Assembly (NCBI RefSeq): GCF_011064825.1 | Contig: NZ_CP048751.1 | Location: 496,001-560,000 of the forward strand | Length of the DNA stretch: 64,000 nucleotides | Direction of reading: 5' to 3' | Source: Brevundimonas mediterranea | GTDB taxonomy: Bacteria; Pseudomonadota; Alphaproteobacteria; Caulobacterales; Caulobacteraceae | Shown here: positions 1-9,100 of the stretch, in pieces | Numbering within the stretch: position 1 is the first letter of the stretch | Layout: every line of letters begins with the position of its first letter | Position numbers and translations under genes: made by a program | The notes under the pieces: generated by a model | Seen by the model: only the letters and a program-made list of their open reading frames with translations | Databases searched by the model: none | Told to the model about the DNA's origin: nothing

Positions 1-1
1 G

Positions 2-613
2 ATGAAGAACCAGGATCCGTTGTCGCCGCTCGATTCCAACGAGTTCACCGCCCAACTGACCCAGATGGCCGGTGTGGAGCAGCAACTGCTGACCAACGAC
101 CTGCTGACCAGCCTGGTCGCGGCTCAGTCGGGCAATCTGAACAACGCCGCCGCCTATATCGGCAAGGAAGTGACCGCGGCCTGGTCCGCCACGACACTGA
201 AGGACGGCAAGGCGGACTGGAACTACGAACTGGCGTCCGACGCCGCCGCCGCCACGCTGAAGGTCCTGGACAGCAAGGGCAAGGTCGTCTGGGAAGGTCC
301 GGCGCCCGACAAATCCCAAGGACTTCACTCCTTCACCTGGGACGGCAAGACGAGTGGCGGCGAAGTCCTGACGGAAGGCGTCTATACGCTGAAGGTCTCG
401 GCGATGGACTCCAAGAACGCCAACGTCGCCAGCCAGGCTCTGACCCAGGGCCGGGTCAAGGGCGTCGAAATGTATAATGGCGAACCGTACCTGGTGGTCG
501 GCGAGACCATACTCCCCCTCTCGACCGTGATCTCGCTGAACGAGATCGCCGACAAACCGAGCAACGACGATACGGAGAATCCGGACGTCCCGACCGAGGA
601 GGCGGCCGCATGA
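2..613 (+). CDS. flgD: Flagellar hook assembly protein FlgD (5' end outside window)
   Basis: FlgD is the scaffold that caps the growing hook and is removed when the hook is complete. The visible frame begins with the conserved FlgD N-terminal block (KNQDPLSPLD, then FTAQLTQMAGVEQQ), which normally lies tens of residues into the protein. The first methionine is therefore probably internal and the true start is off the window. The middle carries the FlgD Ig-like segment (WEGPAPDKSQGLHSFTWDGK) and the C-terminus is acidic (DDTENPDVPTEE). It ends 46 bp before flgE in the same direction, as in other flagellar hook operons. Identity is secure; the N-terminus is not visible. Confidence 0.9.
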   Translation: MKNQDPLSPLDSNEFTAQLTQMAGVEQQLLTNDLLTSLVAAQSGNLNNAAAYIGKEVTAAWSATTLKDGKADWNYELASDAAAATLKVLDSKGKVVWEGPAPDKSQGLHSFTWDGKTSGGEVLTEGVYTLKVSAMDSKNANVASQALTQGRVKGVEMYNGEPYLVVGETILPLSTVISLNEIADKPSNDDTENPDVPTEEAAA

Positions 614-659
614 TGCGCTCCGCCGCCTTCCCGATGAATTCCATTCAAGGAGCGTCTTC

Positions 660-2444
660 ATGAGCTTGAACAGCGCAATGCTGGCCGGCGTGTCCGGCCT
701 GGCCGCCAACTCCGCCGCCCTGGCGGCGATCTCGCAGAACATCGCCAACGTCAACACCGTCGGCTACAAACGCTCGCAGGGCGAGTTCCAGACCCTGGTC
801 AACAGCCAGACCCGCGCCGGCGGTTCCTATTCGGCGGGCGGCGTGATGGCCAACACCCGGGCCTTCGTCAGCCAGGAAGGCCAGCTCCAGCGCACGACCG
901 CCAGCACGGATCTCGCCGTCAGTGGACAGGGCTTTTTCGTCACCACGACCCAGGCCGAAAACGTCGGCGCCACGGACACCCGCCTGTTCACCCGCGCAGG
1001 CGCCTTCCGCGTCGACAACCTGGGCTATTTGAAGAACAGCGCCGGCCTTTACCTGCAGGGCTGGCCGGTGGATTCCAACGGGGAGATCGCGACCGACCCG
1101 TCCGACCTGTCGCGCTTGCGCTCGGTGAATATCGGCTCGGTCGGCGGCACGGCCGAGCCGACCACCCGCGTCCAGATCAACGCCAATCTGCGCTCGACCC
1201 AGGCCGTATCCAGCCCCGCTGCTCCCACCAACTACAACGGCGTCGAAGACGCCGCTGTTCCGCCAGTCAAGCACGACATCACTGTCGGCTATAAGCGAAC
1301 CGGGGCCAATACGTTTGAAGTCACTTTGAAGTCAGGCATCACCAAGATCGTCGGCACGGCCACCTACGACGCGACCGGCGCCCTGACTGGCTTCGTTCCC
1401 AGCGCCGCTTCCAGCGCCAATGGATCGGCGACGGCGAACGCCACCACCCTGACCATCACCCCGACCAGCGGCACGCCGCCCGTCAACGGCACGCCCTATG
1501 CGATCGACTTCGCGGAAATCGGCATGGCGACGAACGGCGTCGCCCAGACCAAATACGACCCCTCCGTCAACTCCATGGCGATGTACAACGCCGACGACGA
1601 CACGCCGGCGGGCGTCAAGCCGGACTTCAAGATGAACATCCCGGTGTCTGACTCCAAGGGCGGCCAGCGCAATCTTGAGATTCGTTTCCTGAAAAGCGCC
1701 GAACCGAACCAGTGGTATGCTGAAATCGTCTCGGCGCCGGCCGATGACGTAGTGACCGGCGCCCCCTACTCGAACGGCCAGATCAAGACCGGCCTGATCG
1801 CCTTCACACCCTCGGGCCGCCTCGATGTCGAGACCATGCAGAGCTGGCCCGCCGGCACGGGTCTGTTCGACGACCCGACCCAGGCGACCCTCTCCTTCCT
1901 GGAGTCAGACCCCAATAACACGATCGATCCCGCCGACCCGCTGGACAACGGCAAGGTCAAATGGGCCGACGGCCTGGGCATCGCCGCCCAGACGGTGATG
2001 CTGGACCTCAACACCTCCGCCGGCGGGCTCAGCCAGCTGAACACCGCGTCCGTGGTGCAGTCGACCGTCACCAACGGCACGGCCTTCGGCAATCTGAGCG
2101 AGATCACCATTGATGAAAGCGGCTTCGTCACCGCGATCTTCGACAACGGCGTCATGCGCCGCATCGCCCAGGTCGCCATCGCCACCTTCCCGAGCCCCGA
2201 CAGCCTGAAAGAGGTGTCCGGCAACGCCTACGCCGTCAGCCTGGAGAGCGGCACCTTCAACCTGAAGGCGGCCGGAACCGGCGGCGCCGGCACGATCGCA
2301 GCCCAACAGCTGGAATCGTCCACCGTCGATCTGTCGGCCGAATTCACCGGCCTGATCACCACCCAGCGGGCCTATTCCGCCTCGTCAAAGATCATCACCA
2401 CGGCGGACGAAATGCTCGCCGAACTGATCAACATCAAACGCTGA
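660..2444 (+). CDS. flgE: Flagellar hook protein FlgE
   Basis: Structural subunit of the flagellar hook, exported through the flagellar type III apparatus. Residues 1-40 are the rod/hook N-terminal domain (SLNSAMLAGVSGLAANSAAL, then NIANVNTVGYKR). The last 45 residues are the matching C-terminal domain (STVDLSAEFTGLITTQRAYS, then ITTADEMLAELINIKR). These two form the coiled core, and the variable surface domains lie between. At 594 residues it is longer than enterobacterial FlgE, as in Caulobacterales. An AAGGAG ribosome site lies about 8 bp before the ATG. It follows flgD and probably shares its transcript. Confidence 0.95.
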   Translation: MSLNSAMLAGVSGLAANSAALAAISQNIANVNTVGYKRSQGEFQTLVNSQTRAGGSYSAGGVMANTRAFVSQEGQLQRTTASTDLAVSGQGFFVTTTQAENVGATDTRLFTRAGAFRVDNLGYLKNSAGLYLQGWPVDSNGEIATDPSDLSRLRSVNIGSVGGTAEPTTRVQINANLRSTQAVSSPAAPTNYNGVEDAAVPPVKHDITVGYKRTGANTFEVTLKSGITKIVGTATYDATGALTGFVPSAASSANGSATANATTLTITPTSGTPPVNGTPYAIDFAEIGMATNGVAQTKYDPSVNSMAMYNADDDTPAGVKPDFKMNIPVSDSKGGQRNLEIRFLKSAEPNQWYAEIVSAPADDVVTGAPYSNGQIKTGLIAFTPSGRLDVETMQSWPAGTGLFDDPTQATLSFLESDPNNTIDPADPLDNGKVKWADGLGIAAQTVMLDLNTSAGGLSQLNTASVVQSTVTNGTAFGNLSEITIDESGFVTAIFDNGVMRRIAQVAIATFPSPDSLKEVSGNAYAVSLESGTFNLKAAGTGGAGTIAAQQLESSTVDLSAEFTGLITTQRAYSASSKIITTADEMLAELINIKR

Positions 2445-2484
2445 TCGGCGAGTAAGTAAGCGTTAGTCTCAATGAATCGTCGTT

Positions 2485-2500
2485 CAAGCAAGGTTTACAA
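2485..2500 (+). promoter_or_regulatory. Motif shared with the 22.8-kb promoter (CAAGCAAGGTTTACAA)
   Basis: This 16-base string upstream of sciP shares CAAGCAAGGTT with 22824-22834 (same strand). It also shares the 12-mer CAAGGTTTACAA with 22858-22869 (opposite strand), in the promoter region of an uncharacterised gene. The binding factor is unknown. Confidence 0.4.
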
Positions 2501-2547
2501 AATGGTTTGGGGAGGGACGGGTTTTATCAGTTCCTTCACCACGACCC

Positions 2548-2562
2548 TTAAACCGACCTTAG
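2548..2562 (+). promoter_or_regulatory. CtrA-like box upstream of sciP
   Basis: TTAA, then seven bases, then TTAG: one mismatch from the CtrA consensus TTAA-N7-TTAA. It lies 55 bp before the sciP start codon in an otherwise gene-free 172-bp gap. In Caulobacter, CtrA controls sciP and SciP feeds back on CtrA, so the placement makes biological sense. Binding is inferred from sequence only. Confidence 0.6.
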
Positions 2563-2616
2563 CGGGGGTGGCCTACATTCATGACACTACGGTGTTGGTG
2601 AAAGAGGCATAAGCCC

Positions 2617-2901
2617 ATGTTGCAAGAGCGACGCCTGAATAGCAAAGGCGAACAATACGTGGTCGGACCGACTGGCACGCCCCTGACCCTGAACGATCTG
2701 CCGCCGTCCAATACGGACCGGTGGGTGATCCGCCGCAAGGCCGAGGTCGTCGCCGCCGTTCGCGGCGGTCTGCTGAGTCTTGACGACGCCCTGGCGAAGT
2801 ACCGCCTGACGGCGGAAGAATTCCTCGCCTGGCAGAAGGCCATCGACAAATGGGGCATGCAGGGTCTGCGCACGACGCGGATCCAGAGCTACCGCTCCTA
2901 A
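2617..2901 (+). CDS. sciP: SciP, inhibitor of CtrA-dependent transcription (DUF1153)
   Basis: Small helix-turn-helix protein of 94 residues that in Caulobacter binds CtrA and blocks RNA polymerase recruitment at CtrA promoters in G1 cells. Family hallmarks are present: YVVGPTGTPLTLNDLPP near the N-terminus, RWVIRRKAEVVAAVRGGLLS in the middle, then EEFLAWQ and the C-terminal GLRTTRIQSYR. Its position directly after flgE matches the Caulobacter arrangement. A GAAAGAGG ribosome site precedes the ATG. It is preceded by a CtrA-like box and followed by a strong terminator, so it is probably a monocistronic cell-cycle gene. Confidence 0.92.
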   Translation: MLQERRLNSKGEQYVVGPTGTPLTLNDLPPSNTDRWVIRRKAEVVAAVRGGLLSLDDALAKYRLTAEEFLAWQKAIDKWGMQGLRTTRIQSYRS

Positions 2902-2923
2902 GGGTTCCCCCCGAAGACGACGA

Positions 2924-2955
2924 GGGCCGCATCCGGCGACGGGTGCGGCCCTTTT
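2924..2955 (+). terminator. Rho-independent terminator after sciP
   Basis: Perfect 8-bp stem GGGCCGCA/TGCGGCCC with a 12-base loop followed by TTTT, starting 23 bp after the sciP stop codon. It separates sciP from mnmA. Confidence 0.85.
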
Positions 2956-2993
2956 CGTTGGCCGGCCTCGAAATCGCGCCGGTTCCGCACTAA

Positions 2994-4205
2994 ATGGCGG
3001 CAATGACCCTGGTCGAAGACATCTGCCCCGTTCCTGACATTCGCCGCACCGACATGGATGCGGCGGTCGAGAGCGCGCGGGCGGCGGTCGGCCTGCCGGT
3101 CGGGGCGCGCGTCGTCGCGGCCATGTCGGGCGGGGTGGACTCCACCGTCGTCGCCGCCCTGCTGCACAAGGCGGGCTATGACGTCGTCGGCGTCACGCTG
3201 CAGCTCTACGACCACGGCGCGGCGCTGAAGAAGAAGGGCGCCTGCTGCGCGGGCCAGGACATCCACGACGCCCGCCTGGCGGCCGAGATGATCGGCATTC
3301 CCCACTATGTCCTGGACTATGAAAGCCGGTTCAAGGACGCGGTGATCGATCAGTTCGCCGACTCCTATCTGAAGGGCCAGACCCCGGTCCCCTGCATCCG
3401 CTGCAATCAGACGGTCAAGTTCCGCGACCTGCTGGACGTCGCCCGCGACCTCGGCGCCGAGGCCATGGCGACGGGCCACTATGTCCGCCGCGCCGCGGTC
3501 GGCAATCGCTCGCAGATGCGCAAGGCGATCGACCATTCGCGCGACCAGTCCTATTTCCTGTTCGCCACCACCCAGGACCAGCTTGACTATCTGCGCTTCC
3601 CCCTGGCCGATCTGGAAAAGCCCCAGGTGCGCGGCGTCGCCGCCGAACTGGGGCTGAAGATCGCCGCCAAGCCGGACAGCCAGGACATCTGTTTCGTGCC
3701 GTCCGGCGACTACCGCACCCTGATCGACCGGCTGCGTCCTCAGGGGCGCGAGGCCGGCGAGATCGTGCACATGGACGGGCGCGTGCTGGGAACCCACGCC
3801 GGCATCACCGACTACACCATCGGCCAGCGCCGGGGCCTGAACGTCGCCGTGGGCGAGCCCCTGTTCGTCGTCAAGCTGGAGCCCGAAACCCGCCGCGTCA
3901 TCGTCGGCCCGCGCGAAGCCCTGCTGACCGCGTCCCTGACGCTGGAAGAAACCAACTGGCTGGGCGACGAAGCCACCATCATGGAGGCGGCCCAGGCGAA
4001 CCTGCCGGTCCTGGCCCGCGTCCGCTCGACCCGCCCGCCCTCGCCCGCCCGCCTGATCCTGATCGACGATCAGGTTTGCGTCGTCTTCGACGAAGGCGAG
4101 GAAGGTGTCGCCCCCGGCCAGGCCTGCGCCCTGTACGACCCGGACGACCCCGACCGCGTTCTGGGCGGCGGCTTCATCCGCGACACGACGGCGGTCGCGG
4201 TCTGA
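2994..4205 (+). CDS. mnmA: tRNA-specific 2-thiouridylase MnmA
   Basis: Thiolates the wobble uridine (s2U34) of tRNAs for Lys, Glu and Gln using ATP and a persulfide relay, in the cytoplasm. The PP-loop SGGVDS is at residues 45-50. The two catalytic cysteines are recognisable: C137 in [10 protein letters not shown] and C233 in [13 protein letters not shown]. The tRNA-binding segment TIGQRRGLN follows. The N-terminus is about 35 residues longer than usual before the PP-loop, so a start at M21 (3054) is also possible. A tRNA-Lys(UUU), one of its substrates, is encoded at 32963-33039. It is convergent with the TonB-like gene, 3 bp apart. Confidence 0.95.
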   Translation: MAAMTLVEDICPVPDIRRTDMDAAVESARAAVGLPVGARVVAAMSGGVDSTVVAALLHKAGYDVVGVTLQLYDHGAALKKKGACCAGQDIHDARLAAEMIGIPHYVLDYESRFKDAVIDQFADSYLKGQTPVPCIRCNQTVKFRDLLDVARDLGAEAMATGHYVRRAAVGNRSQMRKAIDHSRDQSYFLFATTQDQLDYLRFPLADLEKPQVRGVAAELGLKIAAKPDSQDICFVPSGDYRTLIDRLRPQGREAGEIVHMDGRVLGTHAGITDYTIGQRRGLNVAVGEPLFVVKLEPETRRVIVGPREALLTASLTLEETNWLGDEATIMEAAQANLPVLARVRSTRPPSPARLILIDDQVCVVFDEGEEGVAPGQACALYDPDDPDRVLGGGFIRDTTAVAV

Positions 4206-4208
4206 GCC

Positions 4209-4973
4209 TCAACGGGCGTCGCGCCCGCCCTCGCGCGGGCGATAGTCCAGCCGCACGCGGAACTCGCGCGTCCGCCAGGCCGTGCCGGCAGGGGGCGGGG
4301 GAAAGGGCTCGGCGGCCCTGATCTGGCTCAGGGTCGCGGCGTCCAGCGCCGCTCGACCGCTGCTCGACAAGATGCGCGCGTCGCTGACACGCCCCCGGCG
4401 ATCCAGGGTGAAGGCCACCGTCACCAGGCCCGTGACGCCCCCGGGGTGCCGCTTGTGCGTCTCCACCCAGCGCAGAACCTGGGCGTAATAGTCGTCGACC
4501 TGGGCGCCCCCGTTGGCGCCGGACGTAGCCGCCGCACCGCCCCCGGTCAGGCCCCGCCGCAGGTCCTGCGCCCCATCGGGTCCCGGTTCAGCTTCCGATC
4601 CGCCCTCCGCCTGAAACGAAACCAGCGGCTCCGAAACGGCGGACGTCAGGGCTATGGGCGTCGTTTGAAATGTTGGAAACAGGGTCAGCGACGGCCTGGG
4701 CGCCGGTCGGACGGGCGCGGTCTGGACCTCGGGTTCATGCGCAGCCTTGGGATGGTCGCCCCCCTTGGAAGCCGCCGCCTCTGTCGATCCATCGACACTG
4801 TCGAAGGCCGCGCGCGGCGACAGCGTCAGTTCGATCACCGGCGCCCCGCCCTGATCGGGCGTCGGCGGGTGAACAGACCCGACCGCCAGCATCGACAACA
4901 GACCCAATTGGACGACCGCAACGACCACCCCGGTCGCTGCCTTGGCGAGCGGAGATACATACTCAGGCGGCAT
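4209..4973 (-). CDS. TonB-like energy transducer
   Basis: Periplasm-spanning protein that would couple inner-membrane energy to TonB-dependent receptors. From the start chosen at 4973 there is one N-terminal membrane helix (TGVVVAVVQLGLLSMLAVGS), then a proline/alanine-rich linker. The C-terminal TonB domain follows (YYAQVLRWVETHKRHP, then GLVTVAFTLDRRGRVSDARI and AEPFPPPP). A longer frame reaches 5030 but would run through the Fur-like palindrome, so the inner start is preferred. No clear ribosome site is visible at either start. It is divergent from the receptor at 5081, which suggests a dedicated TonB. No ExbB/ExbD genes are nearby. Confidence 0.8.
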   Translation of the reverse strand: MPPEYVSPLAKAATGVVVAVVQLGLLSMLAVGSVHPPTPDQGGAPVIELTLSPRAAFDSVDGSTEAAASKGGDHPKAAHEPEVQTAPVRPAPRPSLTLFPTFQTTPIALTSAVSEPLVSFQAEGGSEAEPGPDGAQDLRRGLTGGGAAATSGANGGAQVDDYYAQVLRWVETHKRHPGGVTGLVTVAFTLDRRGRVSDARILSSSGRAALDAATLSQIRAAEPFPPPPAGTAWRTREFRVRLDYRPREGGRDAR

Positions 4974-5004
4974 GAGGGGCGCATAAAACCGGATTGCTGA
5001 GAAC

Positions 5005-5023
5005 GCAACTGATAATGAGTTGC
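5005..5023. promoter_or_regulatory. Fur-box-like palindrome between TonB-like gene and receptor
   Basis: 19-bp inverted repeat GCAACT-GATAATG-AGTTGC with perfect 6-bp arms. Within it, GATAATGA matches half of the classic Fur site. It lies 58 bp before the receptor start and 32 bp before the TonB-like start, so one regulator could silence both. Fur control is inferred; the arms also resemble alphaproteobacterial variants of the site. Confidence 0.6.
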
Positions 5024-5080
5024 AATTCAATTTAGCCAGGCGTACCCCGCCTCCGCTCAGTGGGTTTGGGGATCATCACC

Positions 5081-7582
5081 ATGCGTATCGCACTCGTTTC
5101 ATCCGCCAGCGCAGCGGCTTTGCTGCTTGCAGGCGCTGCACAGGCTCAGGCGCCGGGCCAAACGCAGAGCCGGACAGACCAGGCCGACGCCGCCATACCC
5201 ACCGTCGTCGTCACGGACGAATCCCGCGCCTCCACCGCCTACAGTTACGGCGCCGCGATCAACTCCGGCGAGACCACCTTCAGCGCTGAATCGGTTCGCG
5301 ACCGCGCGCCCGGCTCCGGCGACGGAAATCAGCTGCTGAAGCTGGCTCCAACGGTGCAGTTCAGCAACGACGAGGGCATGGCGACACGCGAAGGCGTCCA
5401 GGACATCCGTCCGGCGCAGATATCAATCGCTGGCGCCAGTCCCTTGGACAACCAGTTCATTCTGGACGGGATCAGCGTGAACTCGCGCCTGTATAACGCC
5501 GGCAATCCTCTGGCTATCGATGAAGTCGCCGGGGGCTCGCCTCAGGGCGCTTGGGTCGATTCCAGCCTGATCGGAAAGATCACCCTGCTCGATTCTAACA
5601 TCTCAGCCGAGTATGGCGGCTTCCTCGGCGGAGTGGTCGATGTAGAGACCCGCGCGCCGGCCGCAGTCTTCGGCGTCACCGCCTATTACGGCATGACCCG
5701 GACCGACATGGCCAGCTTCCGAATGCCGGATTCGGTCCGCCGCGAACTTGGCGACGACACGCCGGAAGCGCCTGATTACGAGAAGAGCCGTTACGGCTTT
5801 ACCGTCGATCTCCCCGTCAGCGAACGGCTGCGTCTGCTCGCCGCCTACAGCTATTCCGACTCCGATGTCACCTATTATCGAAACGCTAAATACGTGGACC
5901 GAACCTTCGGCCAGTCCAGCAAGGCGGAGAATTTCCTGCTGAAGGCGGAGTACGACATCGCCGACGATCTGACCTTCGACGGCCAGATCAACTGGAGCCC
6001 TTATGAAAGCACCAATGCCTCTCTCGTCGCGATCAACGCCCTGATGTATCAACAGGGTGGCGGACTGACCACCAAGGGGCGGTTGCGCGGTCGGCGCGGC
6101 GACGCCGACTGGAGCGTCCAGCTCAGCTATGCCGATCTGGACAGCGGCCGCGAAGCCCCTGATGTCCAGTACAGCCTGCCGAGCAAGGCTAAGGAGATCG
6201 ATTGGTGCACCAACCCCGCCTGCACGACCGGCGGCTTGGGCGACATCGACCAAAACCAGAAGGATTACGGGCTGAAGGCGGACTGGCGTCAGCCGTTGGG
6301 CGGCGGCGAGCTGAAGCTGGGCCTGGATTTCGCCCAAACCGAGGTGATGAAGAATCGCCCGCAGACCAATCACAACTGGCAAACTGGCGTCGTATCCTCT
6401 GACATTGTCTGCGCCGATCCTAACGAGGATTCGCTGACCTGTGTGACCGGTTCGTATGTCCTGACCCGTCATCAAGTCTATCAGGCCTATCGCAGCGAAA
6501 CCGCAGTGCAAACCTACGGACTATGGAGCGAGTATGCCTTCGATTGGTCGGGCTTCCAGGTCCGGGCCGGCCTGAGGTACGATTATGAAACCTATCTCGA
6601 GAACCACAACATAGCGCCGCGCTTGTCGGTCGCCCGCGACCTGCCCTGGTGGGGCATGACGGCGACAATCGGGGCGAACCGCTACTATCGCCAATCCTTC
6701 CTGGGCTATGCGGTGCGCGAGAACGGCCTGCAGACCCTGCAGTATGAACGTGAAGCCGTCGACGGCGTCTGGGGCGACACATGGTTTCAGACTGGCGACA
6801 CCACAGCGACCCGCTTTTCCCAATATGATCTCGCCACCCCGTATTCCGACGAACTGACTGCAGCCATCCAGGGCGATCTTCTGGGAGGTCGCTATCGGAT
6901 CAAGGGCATACTCCGCGACGGCAAGGATCAGTTCTCCACGACGGCCGTCCGTGAGAACTATGTCAACGAACTGGGCCAAACCCGCTCACGGTTGGTGACC
7001 ACGCCGAACAATGACGGGCACTCCGACTATCGCGGCCTTTCGCTAGAATGGAACCGAGACTTCGGACGTCATAGCCTTGCGTTGAACACCAACTTCTCGC
7101 GCGCCCAATCGACCAACCTGACTTTCTTCGAAGAAAGCGACGATCTCGAAGGCGCTGAGCTGGTCTATTACAACGGCCGGATCGTCTCCTTGTTCGAAGC
7201 CTTGTCCGACAACCAGCGCGAGGATTTCGCCTCGCCGATCGTCATCAATGCAGACTGGGGTTCGTCCTGGATGGGCGGGCGGGTCCAGACCAATCTCAAT
7301 GCCCGCTTCCGCGACGAGTTTTCACGCGTCGAGGCGACCGGCGAGACCATGACCGTCGATGGCGCCCGCTACGCCGTCTATGGCCCGATCACTTACGACG
7401 CCTCCATCGACGCCAATCTGTCGCTTCAGGCCGAGATCGCCCGCACCCAGTTCGGCACGACGACCCTGGACCTGCGGGTCAACAACCTCTTCGACACGAT
7501 CCGGAACAACAACTCGACCTCGACCAGCCAGCCCTACCAGCTGGGCCGCAACCTCTGGGTCTCGCTGAAATACAAGTACTGA
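5081..7582 (+). CDS. TonB-dependent outer-membrane receptor
   Basis: Outer-membrane gated channel of about 833 residues. From the ATG at 5081 it has a signal peptide (LVSSASAAALLLAGAAQAQA), a TonB-box-like string (PTVVVTDES), a plug domain and a long beta-barrel ending in an aromatic (NLWVSLKYKY). The plug is recognisable from GNQLLKLAPTVQFSNDEG, QFILDGISVNSR and ISAEYGGFLGGVVDVETRAP. A start seven codons upstream gives a worse signal peptide. It is followed 5 bp later by a di-haem peroxidase and faces a TonB-like gene across a Fur-like site. This suggests iron or another metal/chelate as substrate, but the ligand cannot be read from sequence. Confidence 0.9.
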   Translation: MRIALVSSASAAALLLAGAAQAQAPGQTQSRTDQADAAIPTVVVTDESRASTAYSYGAAINSGETTFSAESVRDRAPGSGDGNQLLKLAPTVQFSNDEGMATREGVQDIRPAQISIAGASPLDNQFILDGISVNSRLYNAGNPLAIDEVAGGSPQGAWVDSSLIGKITLLDSNISAEYGGFLGGVVDVETRAPAAVFGVTAYYGMTRTDMASFRMPDSVRRELGDDTPEAPDYEKSRYGFTVDLPVSERLRLLAAYSYSDSDVTYYRNAKYVDRTFGQSSKAENFLLKAEYDIADDLTFDGQINWSPYESTNASLVAINALMYQQGGGLTTKGRLRGRRGDADWSVQLSYADLDSGREAPDVQYSLPSKAKEIDWCTNPACTTGGLGDIDQNQKDYGLKADWRQPLGGGELKLGLDFAQTEVMKNRPQTNHNWQTGVVSSDIVCADPNEDSLTCVTGSYVLTRHQVYQAYRSETAVQTYGLWSEYAFDWSGFQVRAGLRYDYETYLENHNIAPRLSVARDLPWWGMTATIGANRYYRQSFLGYAVRENGLQTLQYEREAVDGVWGDTWFQTGDTTATRFSQYDLATPYSDELTAAIQGDLLGGRYRIKGILRDGKDQFSTTAVRENYVNELGQTRSRLVTTPNNDGHSDYRGLSLEWNRDFGRHSLALNTNFSRAQSTNLTFFEESDDLEGAELVYYNGRIVSLFEALSDNQREDFASPIVINADWGSSWMGGRVQTNLNARFRDEFSRVEATGETMTVDGARYAVYGPITYDASIDANLSLQAEIARTQFGTTTLDLRVNNLFDTIRNNNSTSTSQPYQLGRNLWVSLKYKY

Positions 7583-7587
7583 AGACC

Positions 7588-8688
7588 TTGAAACCCGCCC
7601 GCGACATCACCGCCCTCGTCGTCGCCGTCCTCGCGCTTCATCTGGGCGTGGGGGCGGCGGTCTCGCGCGTCCAGACGCCGTCCAGCGACGCCGAGCTTCG
7701 CCTCGCCTACGCCGGCGGCCCCGAGACCTGGCCTCGCCCGCTCCTGCAAGAGGGCGCGACCTTCGCCGAGTTCGCCCCCCTGCCCCCGGCGCCCGAGCCG
7801 GCCGACAATCCGACCACGCCGGAAAAGGCCGCCCTGGGCCAGCGCCTGTTCGACGATCCGAAACTGTCCGCCTCGGGCCAGATCGCCTGCGCCTCCTGCC
7901 ATGCGCGGGAACTGGGCTTCGCCGACGGCCTCCGCACCTCCTTCGGTCATGACCGCCAGAGGGGACGGCGCAACGCCCCCTCGGTCGCGACCGCCGCCTG
8001 GGCGACCAGCCTGTTCTGGAACGGCCGGGTCAGGACGCTGGAGGAGCAGAGCCTGCACCCCATCGTCGACGCCAGGGAGATGGCCGCCGACCTGCCGGCG
8101 GTCACGGCCCGCATCGCCGCCGACCCGACCTACGCCGCCCCCTTCGCCCAGGCCTTCGGCTCGCCCGAGGTCACGACCGACCGGATCGCCAAGGCCCTGG
8201 CCGCCTTCCAGCGCACCCTGAAGCCCCGCCCCAGCCCCTACGCCCGCTTCCTGGCCGGCCGGAGCGACGCCCTGAACGATCAACAGCTGCGCGGCCTGCA
8301 CCTGTTCCGCACCAAGGCCGGCTGCGCCAACTGCCACTCCGGCCCCCTGCTCAGCGACCAGAAGTTCCACAATCTGGGCCTCAGCTTCTACGGCCGCGCC
8401 CGCCAGGATCTGGGCCGCTACGAGGTCACCCGCGACCCCGCCGACGTCGGCGCCTTCCGGACCCCGTCCCTGTTGAACGTGAACCGCACCGGCCCCTGGA
8501 TGCACAACGGCCTGTTCCCGACGCTGGAGGGCGTGGTCGCCTTCTACGACGCCGGCGGCGCCCGCCCCCGTCCCGCCCTGGACCAGAAGGATGATCCCCT
8601 ATTCCCGACCACCGATCCCTTACTGGTCAAACGGAACCTGGCGCCACAGGAGCGCGCCGACCTCGTCGCTTTCCTGGAAGCGCTTTAG
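7588..8688 (+). CDS. Di-haem cytochrome c peroxidase / MauG family protein
   Basis: Periplasmic c-type di-haem protein of the CcpA/MauG superfamily. It starts with TTG five bases after the receptor stop codon. An N-terminal hydrophobic export signal (ALVVAVLALHLGVGAAVS) is followed by two haem-attachment motifs, CASCH at 101-105 and CANCH at 246-250. Family blocks ALGQRLFDDPKLS, FWNGRVRTLEEQ and GAFRTPSLLNVNRTGPWMHNG are present. It could reduce peroxide or oxidise a protein or metal centre. Close coupling to a TonB-dependent receptor suggests a role in handling the imported ligand, for example its redox release, but that is inference. Confidence 0.85.
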   Translation: MKPARDITALVVAVLALHLGVGAAVSRVQTPSSDAELRLAYAGGPETWPRPLLQEGATFAEFAPLPPAPEPADNPTTPEKAALGQRLFDDPKLSASGQIACASCHARELGFADGLRTSFGHDRQRGRRNAPSVATAAWATSLFWNGRVRTLEEQSLHPIVDAREMAADLPAVTARIAADPTYAAPFAQAFGSPEVTTDRIAKALAAFQRTLKPRPSPYARFLAGRSDALNDQQLRGLHLFRTKAGCANCHSGPLLSDQKFHNLGLSFYGRARQDLGRYEVTRDPADVGAFRTPSLLNVNRTGPWMHNGLFPTLEGVVAFYDAGGARPRPALDQKDDPLFPTTDPLLVKRNLAPQERADLVAFLEAL

Positions 8689-8690
8689 CC

Positions 8691-9038
8691 TCAGACGGCG
8701 TAGACCCTCAGCCGATGCCCGTCCGGGTCGCGCGCCACGAAGCCGCGCCCGGCCTCCATCTCCATCGGCGGGATCAGGATGCGCGCGCCCCGGTCCCAGC
8801 AGTCGATATGGGCCTGTTCGACGGCGGCCGGGTCGTCGAGCGGGAACTCCAGCTCGCGCCCCTCGCCCGCATCGGCAGGGGCCCGCCGCATCAGGCCCAG
8901 CGCTCGACCCGAGCGCATCATGAACAGGGCGCGGTCCGGCCCCGCCATCAGGGGCCGGCGCCCCAGAAGGCCCGAATAGAAGCGGGCGCTGGCCTCGGGG
9001 TCGGCCACCGCCAGAAGAATGTCGTCGATGTCAGTCAT
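8691..9038 (-). CDS. VOC (glyoxalase/bleomycin resistance) family protein
   Basis: 115-residue vicinal-oxygen-chelate fold protein. It shows the typical start (ILLAVADPEASARFYSGLLG) and end (AGRGFVARDPDGHRLRVYAV) of a single VOC module pair, which usually dimerises. A strong ribosome site (GGCGGAGGG) precedes the ATG. It lies directly downstream of the WYL regulator gene, but has its own promoter region with an operator shared with that gene. It is therefore probably the main target of the regulator. Substrate unknown. Confidence 0.8.
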   Translation of the reverse strand: MTDIDDILLAVADPEASARFYSGLLGRRPLMAGPDRALFMMRSGRALGLMRRAPADAGEGRELEFPLDDPAAVEQAHIDCWDRGARILIPPMEMEAGRGFVARDPDGHRLRVYAV

Positions 9039-9079
9039 GTTCGCCCTCCGCCTTCTACGAGAACAAACCTAGACCGGAC

Positions 9080-9100
9080 TACTGCCAGTTCCTGTCAGCA
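9080..9100 (-). promoter_or_regulatory. Putative WYL-regulator operator before the VOC gene
   Basis: 21-bp imperfect palindrome (arms TACTGCC and GTCAGCA on the + strand) overlapping the end of the WYL gene and 42 bp upstream of the VOC start. On the minus strand it is followed 8 bases later by TAGGTT, a possible -10. It matches the site at 9816-9836 at 15 of 21 positions. Confidence 0.6.
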
